Assembly (NCBI GenBank): GCA_023375675.1 | Contig: JALQBC010000010.1 | Coordinates: 1,048,315-1,112,314, forward strand | Direction: 5' to 3' | DNA: 64,000 nucleotides | Source: Cytospora piceicola | Taxonomy: Eukaryota; Ascomycota; Sordariomycetes; Diaporthales; Cytosporaceae | Shown here: positions 57,140 through 64,000 of the stretch, one piece after another | Position numbering within the stretch: position 1 is the first letter of the stretch | Layout of the letters: every line of letters begins with the position of its first letter | Notes under the pieces: model-generated | Database searches by the model: none | What the model was told of the DNA's origin: nothing | Seen by the model: only the letters and a program-made list of their open reading frames with translations | Program-made: the position numbers and the translations under genes

Positions 57140-57149
57140 TACCTAGGTA
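57140..57149. promoter_or_regulatory. TACCTAGGTA palindrome
   Basis: Exact copy in a cluster of related words. Confidence 0.4.
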
Positions 57150-57524
57150 GGTACCTGCCTATTCAGGTTCCCACTTGGGTACCCAGGTAGTACCTACATA
57201 CTCGGTACCAATGCACATAGCTATGCACACCTGGGCACGTACTACAAAGTATATCACAAGCATTCCATGCGTATCAAGTGTATACTGTGTTGTACAGTAA
57301 AGCTCTGTGGAACAGTCCAGCTGCTCATGTGGTCAGCATCTCCAACGTAATATATAAATAGCTTCAATTCTCCCCCACTCAACTACATGGTAGATGGGCA
57401 TACCACACATCTCCTGAGTTATAAGGCCATTCCTACTTACAAGAAGTCTTTATGCCAACTTGAGTACCTGCAAATCATGCCAAAATTCCTATGTCGTGTC
57501 CACTAAGCCGCATCTAGACCCAAC

Positions 57525-57830
57525 ATGCCCTTCAACTTCTCTTTTTCGAGCTCAGCGAGCTTTGTCTCGACCAGCTCCGTCAACGGGCAGACTAAAGGGT
57601 ACGCCTATCAGCGACAGTCATACTCAACTCCCCAAGGCTCCGGTGTTCGTACCACAAAACAAGCACTCGGCCAGGCGCCCCTTACAGAGACAAGACTATA
57701 CGACGCTTGTGGCAGGGAGACGGTCGGACATAGCAGTTTCTCTAGGGAAAATCATACAACTACTGCGAGCAGAAAGATTATAAGCATCGAGGACGTGACC
57801 GACGAGGAAGACAAGAAGGCTACTTGCTAA
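57525..57830 (+). CDS. Small conserved-looking protein, function unknown
   Basis: Single open frame of 101 residues from ATG 57525 (CAACATGCC context). The N-terminus is Ser/Phe-rich (MPFNFSFSSSASFVSTSS), followed by a polar middle (GYAYQRQSYSTPQGSGVRT, then TETRLYDACGRETVG) and an acidic/basic end (IISIEDVTDEEDKKATC). The layout resembles small uncharacterised ascomycete proteins with an ARYEE/RxYD-type repeat, but I cannot name a family with certainty. No signal peptide or membrane segment is present. It is the last plausible gene before the AT-rich repeat region, and ordinary base composition stops within about 60 bp of its stop codon. Confidence 0.5.
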   Translation: MPFNFSFSSSASFVSTSSVNGQTKGYAYQRQSYSTPQGSGVRTTKQALGQAPLTETRLYDACGRETVGHSSFSRENHTTTASRKIISIEDVTDEEDKKATC

Positions 57831-58055
57831 TGCAAGAATACGAATCAGGATTTAGCAGAAACAGATAAGTAACGGTTATAATAAAGCGCGTTTTAGGTAA
57901 TTAATATTACACTATTATTATAACCTAAGGTTAAGGTACTAAGAAGGCATACAGGATAGGAACTAACAGAGTAGGTAAATATAAAGATTGCTGTATTAAA
58001 GGATATAATTAGTCTTAGGTATAAAAGGCTTAAAATTACTTAATTAGTAGCTAAA

Positions 58056-58172
58056 TGCCTTCTGTTAAGAAGGTTATTATTTATTTTATAAGGCGGGCGA
58101 GTATATAGAAAGTTATATATTTAAGATTTATACTATTAATTTCTGATTCTAATTAGCTTTAAATTATAATTA
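58056..58172. repeat. RIP-mutated copy of the inner end of the inverted-repeat arm
   Basis: About 117 bp aligns without gaps to 62541-62657. Most differences are C-to-T or G-to-A, for example GCACACAG to GTATATAG and TTTTACAAGG to TTTTATAAGG, while GCGGGCGAG is unchanged. It lies in the same orientation as the right arm and outside the left arm, so a third copy of this sequence exists. The flanking 57831-58055 and 58173-58261 are AT-rich with no gene. Confidence 0.75.
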
Positions 58173-58261
58173 TATTAAGGAACGACGGTAAGACCGCCTG
58201 CTAAGAAGGCCTTCCGTTAAGAAGGATCGGAAACTTAATAACTAACTAATTTATTAGCTAA

Positions 58262-58269
58262 TTTATAGA

Positions 58270-58310
<41 letters not shown>

Positions 58311-58565
58311 CTACTTACCTACTTACTTAATTACCTACTTACCTACTTACTTAATTACCTACTTACCTACTTACTTACTAACTTACTAGCTAACTTACTA
58401 GCTAACTTAGTTATTTACCTACCTACTTACTTACTTACTTACGTACTTACTAACTTACTTACTAACTTATTAACTTACTAACTTACTAACTTACTTACTA
58501 ACTTATTTACCTACCTACTTACTTACTTACTTACCTACTTACTTACTTACCTACTTACTTACTTA

Positions 58566-58645
<80 letters not shown>
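58262..58645. repeat. Imperfect (TTAC)n tetranucleotide array
   Basis: Nearly 400 bp of ACTT/ACTA/ACCT units, perfect from about 58565 to 58645 and interrupted by TTAA and TAGC variants before that. Confidence 0.95.
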
Positions 58646-59398
58646 ATTCGAATCTAAAGGCTTATATAAGCCTTCGGTAAAGAAAAAGAAAGGGAAAGTC
58701 TAGGGTTCGGGTTAAGAACCTTAAGAACCTAGAGAATTAAAACTATTAGCTTTAATAGTAAGCCTACCTTAAGGGCTACGATTTAATTAAATATACCGTT
58801 TAATAGCCCTTTTTCTATAGATTCAGATTTAGGTAACTACCTTTTAATCGGATCAAAACTCGAGCGTGCATCTTAGTTCGAACTTAAGGCCTTCGGTAGA
58901 GAGAAAGGGAGGGAAAGGCTAGGGTTCGGGTTAAGAACTTTAGAAACCTAAGGAAATAAGACTATTAGCTTTAATATTAAGCCTACCTTAAGGGCTACGA
59001 TTTAATTAAATATACCGTTTAATAGCCCTTTTTCTAAAGATTCAGATTTAGGTAACTACTTCTTAATCGGATTAAAACTCGAGCGTGCATCTTAGTTCGA
59101 ACCTAATCGTAAGCCTTATCGTAGGTCCGACCTTATCTAGGCCTTAAAGTGACCGTAAGCCTTCCGGCAGGCATTTAAGGCCTTATAATTACTAGTGTAT
59201 TTAGTTACGGAACGACTAGAATCACTGCTTTCAACAGCTAATCAGATCCTTTAAACGGGTGCTGCAGCGAATCAGTATAATTATAATTCAGAGCCAATCA
59301 GAATCAAAAACAGGTGGCATAAATCTTAAGGGCAACAATTTCTGTGTGCTCGCCCGCCTTGTAAAACAAACATTAACCTTCCTAACGGAAGGTATACC
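58262..59398 (+). repeat. Left arm of a large inverted repeat
   Basis: From outside in, the arm has a tetranucleotide array (TTAC with CTAC/TTAA variants, to about 58645), two direct copies of a roughly 215-bp unit (about 58669-58887 and 58888-59102; each has CTAGGGTTCGGGTTAAGAA and ends CTCGAGCGTGCATCTTAG), then about 300 bp ending ACCTTCCTAACGGAAGGT. The same order in inverse orientation forms 62539-64000. It is partly RIP-mutated. No genes. Confidence 0.85.
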
Positions 59399-60377
59399 TT
59401 ATAAGCGTTAAGACCTTATATTACTTAGTAACTAGGTACGTCTTAGTAATATAAAAAGTATGTTCTATAAACAGTTTATAACGTAGGTTCTTCTGTTTTA
59501 ATAACGGCTAAGTATTAACCTATATATACCTTACTCTTATTTTATATTATATCTTATTTCTTTTTTTTTATTTAACTATTTTATTAACTTAATTTTTATT
59601 TATAATTAACCTTAAATATATTTCCGAAGCATATTAACTATCCTTAATAATTTATTAATTTTTAAACCTTTTTAATTATATTTATAATCGTACCTCTCCC
59701 TTTTTTACGTCCTAGTAGTAATAATAGTAATAGTTTTAGCGGCTATAACGATAATAGCCCCCTTAAGGTAAAGGCCTTTCTTAATACTTTTATAGGTATA
59801 CTATAGATATATAGTACTAATATATTTATAAAAAAGATAGTATATAGTTAACGGCTTTACTATTATTAACGATTCCGATAATTAAGATACGAAAAGCTTA
59901 AAGTAACTTAACTTTTTTTACTTACTTTATTTCGGTTACGCTTATAACTATAGTAAAATAAATTATATCCGAGGCTATAGTAATAGCTACTCTATTTATA
60001 GTTATAGCTATATTAAGTATTTTTAAGGTAAACACTTATATACTAGGTTTATAAACCTACGTTATACTATCTATAAGATAATAGCTATAATAAAAAGCTA
60101 TAAGTATATCGTAACCGAGGTTTATAAAAAAGATAAAGCTTAGAAAAGCTATAAAGTAACTTCTATACGTTGGTATAATAATATCTATCGTTAAGTTTTT
60201 AATATTTTCGCCGCTACTTAATAAAAGCCGCTAAAAAACATAAGCGTTATTATAACGACTCTTTAAGCTTAACGTTATAAATATAAGTAGGCGTGTACCG
60301 ACTCCGTTACTTTTACGTAAAGCCCGACTGATATTACTGGTATTATAAAGTAATTCTCTTTTTTTAATATATATACC
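59399..60377. other. AT-rich, RIP-mutated interior, unidentified
   Basis: About 1 kb between the left arm and the LTR, depleted of CpA/TpG, with no open frame. It is probably another decayed element, but no termini or protein motifs could be recognised. Confidence 0.4.
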
Positions 60378-60588
60378 TGTTACGATACACTAGAATAATA
60401 GAGGTAAAGCTGCAATTCTAATGTAGATGTAAGCATTTTAGCTAAAGAAACAGAAGGAAGGAGGCTAAGCGTAGCATCCCCCTTCGAAAGGTTTAAATCT
60501 AAAAGGTAATAGCGAGGCTAAGTAGGTTGCCTGGTCTGTGCGCAGGGGCCAGATTAGGTGACCCCCAGACCTACGCCGTTCCGTTATA
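60378..60588 (-). repeat. Probable 3' LTR of the gypsy fossil
   Basis: Read on the minus strand it begins TATAACGGAACGG just after a polypurine tract and ends GTATCGTAACA. An original TG start would become TA by RIP. No second LTR is present to confirm it. Confidence 0.45.
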
Positions 60589-61908
60589 TTACCCCTCCTG
60601 TAAGAAAAATAAAAACAAATAAGTAGTAAGCGAGTTAAACTGTTAGCCTTTAAAGTACGACTGTTTTCTAGGCAGAGGTAAAGTACCCTCGGGATAAACT
60701 ACTACGCTAAGGGCTTATAATCCTTAACGACAGGGTATCTCTATAGTCGTGTTAACTAATTGCTAAGTAGCCTTATATAGTTCCTTATCTTACTAATCGT
60801 ATACTCTTATATATCGCCGGTGTTTTTAATAACGTTGCTTTCTTTATCGCTTTACGTATCCCTATTCGTCCTTTTAATAGCTTATTATCGTCGATATAGT
60901 CGCTATTAATAACACCCGATCTGTAAGCTACGTCTTAGTCGTTTAAGCGCTTTAAAGGACCTTTACACTTAAGGTATTAGTTATAAAACTCCTTTAACTT
61001 TATAGGTACGTTCTTAAAGTTAACCGCGTTATAGTATTCTAAGTTAAGGTTTTAATTATACTACTAAACTTAATATTAAAGTCTATTATAACGTACTTAT
61101 AAAAACAGTATTTTATCTACTTTTTATTTATCGGCTTTATTTACTTTATTTATTAACAGTTATTTATATTCTTAGCTTAATAACAGGTTATTAAAGTAAA
61201 GACAGAAACAGTTAGTATAAAATATATTCGATATTTACTACGAACTAAGAACTTTTAGTTTATATAAATAACCCTTTATAGTATAAATATAATACGTTTA
61301 ATAAGTAAATAGTATATCGAGCTTCTCGTTAAAACAGTTTAATAACTATAGCTTTTTAATAATAAATACCTTATCTCCGACGTCGAAATTAAGTTTATAA
61401 TAGTATTTATTTACTTACGTTAATATATAGTTTTATATACGTTTTAATATAGCCTAGGCTATCTCGATATAGCCTTTTAAAGTATTTACTATTTACTAAG
61501 TATCGCTATAGGCTAATCTCTCTTAAGCTATAAAGCCTTTTATATTTAATATACGAGCTTTTTAATTAAACTATAACGGTATTAAGTAGCTATAAGTAAC
61601 TTTAAATAGTATTATACCTTTTAATATATTATAAAAGGTATTAGCTTAAGTTATATTTATTATAAGCAGAGCTTTAAGCTAGTTTTATTAATAATAGTCG
61701 GTATATATTTATAAACGTTAGTTTAGCTATTTATAGTAGTTTTTAACTTATTCTGTCGATTAAAAGTGTTTAGCTATAGATAACTTTTAGGTAAACCTTG
61801 AGATTTTCGATATCTTATTTATAAAGTCTATAATAAACTAAAAACCTTTATTAGAGCTAATAGTTTAAAGTAAACTATATACCTGAAAAGGGCCGCGGTA
61901 ATATATTT

Positions 61909-62339
61909 AGAGAACGGAGATTCGTACTGCTAGTATGGAGATTCGCACTGCTGCCTTATACTGTACATCGAGTAAAGGCCCTTGTCGCTGCAGATTGATC
62001 TGATTGGCTAGCAACTTAACCACTTTAATTCAATCAGTTCAATTCAATCAGTTCAATTCAATCAGTTTAATTCAATCAGTTCAATTCAATCAGTTCAATT
62101 CAATCAGTTCAATCCATTGAGTTTAAATCAATCGCTTCAATTGAAATCAATCGCTTCAATCAATTCAATCAGTCGCTTCAATCAGTCGCTTCAATCAGTC
62201 GCTTTAATTAGTTGCTGTCTCTAAGACAGCCTTCGTCTAGCCAATCAGATCAATCTGCAGCGACAGGGCTTTCTGATTCAGGTACTATACATCGTAGCAG
62301 TGCGAATCTCTATACTAGCAGTGCGAATCTCCGTTCTCT
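61909..62339. mobile_element. 431-bp MITE-like element with about 100-bp terminal inverted repeats
   Basis: The ends read AGAGAACGGAGATTCG and its inverse; inversion similarity continues for roughly 100 bp, to the shared CAGATTGATCTGATTGGCTA. The centre (about 62027-62210) is a tandem array of 14-bp units (AATTCAATCAGTTC), then 12-bp units (CAATCAGTCGCTT-like). ATATTT flanks both sides and may be a target duplication, though the host is AT-rich. CpA and TpG are plentiful, unlike the surrounding retrotransposon, so it arrived after the host had been mutated. It has no coding capacity. Confidence 0.75.
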
Positions 62340-62538
62340 ATATTTATACTATATCTTTAACGATAGCTGTATAGTAGTATATAATAAACTATATTTTTTT
62401 ATTAGCTTATCGATAATATTAAATATATTATTATATCCCGATTTACTTATTAGTATATATTTAAAATCTACTACGATATAATACTATTTATATAGCGGTA
62501 TAGGAAATAAGTAAAGTAGACGAAAGGTTTTATTATAA

Positions 62539-63533
62539 GGTGCCTTCCGTTAGGAAGGTTGATGTTTGTTTTACAAGGCGGGCGAGCACACAGAAATTGT
62601 TGCCCTTGAGATTTGTGCCACCTGTTTTTGATTCTGATTGGCTCTGAATTACAATCATGCTGATTCGCTATAGCACCCGTCTAGAGGATCTGATTGGCTG
62701 TTGAAAGCAGTGATTCTAGTCGTTCCGTGACTAAATGCACTAGCAATTGTAAGGCCTTTAATGCCTGCCGGAAGGCTTACGGTTACTTTAAGGCCTACGA
62801 TAAGGCCGATTACGATAAGGCCTACGATAAGGCTCTTTACAGCAGACCTTAGGTTCGAACTAAGATGCACGCTCGAGTTTTAATCCGATTAAGACGTACT
62901 TACCTAAATCTGAATCTGTAGAAAAAGGGCTATTAAACGGTATATTTAATTAAATCGTAGCCCTTAAGGTAGGCTTAGTATTAAAGCTAATAGTTCTAAT
63001 TCCTTAGGTTTCTTAGGTTTCTTAGGTTCTTAACCCGAACCCTAGCCCTTCCCTCCCTTCCTCTCTACCGAAGACCTTAGGTTCGAACTAAGATACACGC
63101 TCGAGTTTTAATCCGATTAAGACGTACTTACCTAAATCTGAATCTGTAGAAAAAGGGCTATTAAACGGTATATTTAATTAAATCGTAGCCCTTAAGGTAG
63201 GCTTAGTATTAAAGCTAATAGTTCTAATTCTGTAAGTTCTTAAGGTTCTTAACCCGAACCCTAGCCTTTCCCTCCTTTCTTTTTTACCGAAGGCTTATAT
63301 AAGCCTTTAGATTCGAATTAAGTAAGTAAGTAAGTAAGTAAGTAAGTAGGTAGGTAAGTAAGTAAGTAAGTAGGTAAGTAAGTAGGTAAGTTCGCTAGTA
63401 AATTAGCTAGTAAGTAAATTCGCTATTAAATAAGTAAATAAATAAGTAAGTAGGTAGGTAAGTAAGTAGGTAAGTTTGCTAGTAAATTAGCTAGTAAGTA
63501 AATTCGTTATTAAATAAGTAAATAAGTAAGTAG

Positions 63534-63568
<35 letters not shown>

Positions 63569-64000
63569 GGTAGGTAAGTAAGTAAGTAAGTAGGTAAGTA
63601 AGTAGGTAAGTAAATAAGTAAGTAAGTAAGTTAGTTAATAAGTTAGTTAGTAAGTTAGTTAGTAAGTTAGTTAGTAAGTTAGCTAGTAACTAAGTAGGTA
63701 AGTAAGTAAGTAGGTAAGTAAGTAAGTAGGTAGGTAAGTAAGTAAAGTAGTTAGTAAGTTAGTTAGTAAGTTAGTTAGTAAGTTAGTTAATAAGTTAGTT
63801 AATAAGTTAGTTAACAAGTTAGTTAACAAGTTAGTTAGTAAGTTAGTTAATAAGTTAGTTAGTAAGTTAGTTAGTAAGTTAGTTAGTAAGTTAGTTAGTA
63901 AGTTAGCTAGTAACTAAGTAGGTAAGTAACTAAGTAGGTAAGTAAGTAAGTAGGTAAGTAAGTAAGTAAGTAAGTAAGTAGGTAAGTAAGTAAGTAAGTT
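62539..64000 (-). repeat. Right arm of the large inverted repeat (continues beyond the window)
   Basis: Inverse counterpart of 58262-59398: the inner end TGCCTTCCGTTAGGAAGG at 62541, about 300 bp that retain CpA/TpG, two direct copies of the roughly 215-bp unit (about 62852-63074 and 63075-63295) and a GTAA-type tetranucleotide array to the window end. The inner 300 bp are clearly less mutated than the left arm's equivalent. No genes. Confidence 0.85.
63320..64000. repeat. (GTAA)n tetranucleotide array
   Basis: At least 680 bp of AAGT/AGGT/TAGT variants, the inverse complement of the array at 58262-58645. It is longer than the left array and truncated by the window edge. Confidence 0.95.

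Larger units (their letters stand above)
56691..57524. promoter_or_regulatory. Intergenic region with a dense cluster of CCTAGGTA/CCCAGGTA words
   Basis: Exact TACCTAGGTA at 56984 and 57140, with many TACCCAGGTA, GGTACCT and TACCTACC variants from about 56900 to 57230. No coding signal was seen. Confidence 0.5.
60378..62538 (-). mobile_element. Fossil gypsy-type LTR retrotransposon, 3' part, interrupted by a MITE-like insertion
   Basis: On the minus strand, degraded integrase reading is visible on both sides of the 61909-62339 insertion. At about 62470-62345 residues resemble the D-F-I...V-D-R region, and from about 61700 downwards IKLA-stop-SSAY resembles the integrase IKLSxSTAYHPQ region; many stops interrupt it. 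Further down lie a polypurine tract (AGGAGGGGTAA, 60599-60589) and an LTR-like 211 bp (60588-60378) ending CGTAACA. Order and orientation (integrase, polypurine tract, 3' LTR) agree. Reverse transcriptase and 5' LTR were not found. Identification rests on faint RIP-damaged motifs. Confidence 0.5.

Noticed and set aside
58669..63295. Telomere-like words (CCCGAACCCTAG) in the inverted arms
   Set aside because: They are single occurrences inside a 215-bp repeated unit, not tandem TTAGGG arrays; no telomere is supported.
58262..64000. CRISPR-like array appearance of the regular repeats
   Set aside because: Units are 4 bp or 215 bp without unique spacers, and the genome is eukaryotic.

Overview
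This window looks like nuclear DNA of a filamentous ascomycete (Pezizomycotina, most likely a Sordariomycete; species not determined). The evidence is short GT-AG introns of about 45-90 bp, the gene families present (psi-producing fatty-acid oxygenase, fungal serine O-acetyltransferase of the homoserine-acetyltransferase type, methylcitrate-cycle enzymes, CRH glucan-chitin transglycosylase, BTB and F-box-like fungal families, DUF3431), and repeats stripped of CpA/TpG in the way repeat-induced point mutation (RIP) does. All gene models below were spliced by hand; most close exactly in frame.

Layout. 0-14.5 kb: a Cid1-type RNA nucleotidyltransferase (+), a BTB protein (+), an F-box-like conserved protein (-), a probable mitochondrial serine O-acetyltransferase (+) and glucosamine-6-phosphate N-acetyltransferase GNA1 (+). 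14.7-17.9 kb: a gene-poor stretch holding the collapsed, frameshifted remains of an alpha-1,3-glucan synthase on the minus strand plus other unidentified coding-like fragments. 17.9-30.1 kb: a MAPEG membrane protein head-to-head with a haem dioxygenase/P450 fusion (Ppo/linoleate diol synthase family), then two SAM methyltransferases, a broken FAD-linked oxidase and a glutamine-synthetase-like enzyme. 31.7-41.2 kb: a short-chain dehydrogenase, a head-to-head methylisocitrate lyase/methylcitrate synthase pair (propionyl-CoA detoxification in mitochondria) and a zinc-dependent butanediol/polyol-type dehydrogenase. 41.9-48.4 kb: a conserved fungal protein of unknown function, a small secreted NTF2-like protein and a membrane-anchored CRH-type cell-wall transglycosylase.

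50.1-53.2 kb is a complete but dead 3,042-bp hAT-type transposon with an exact 8-bp target duplication and 17-bp terminal inverted repeats. After it come a calmodulin-like gene (53.8-54.8 kb), a decayed DUF3431 gene and a small conserved-looking protein. From 57.8 kb to the end the DNA is AT-rich repeat: two inverted arms of more than 1 kb, each with tetranucleotide (TTAC/GTAA) arrays, flank a fossil gypsy-type LTR retrotransposon that carries a much less mutated 431-bp inverted-repeat element inside its integrase region.

Points of most interest: the divergent MAPEG-Ppo pair (a possible two-step oxylipin pathway echoing animal eicosanoid synthesis); loss of a conserved I-helix Asn in that Ppo; the methylcitrate gene pair with one shared promoter region; at least ten exact intergenic copies of the palindrome TACCTAGGTA, far above chance; and a readable relative chronology of transposon insertion and RIP at the right end.
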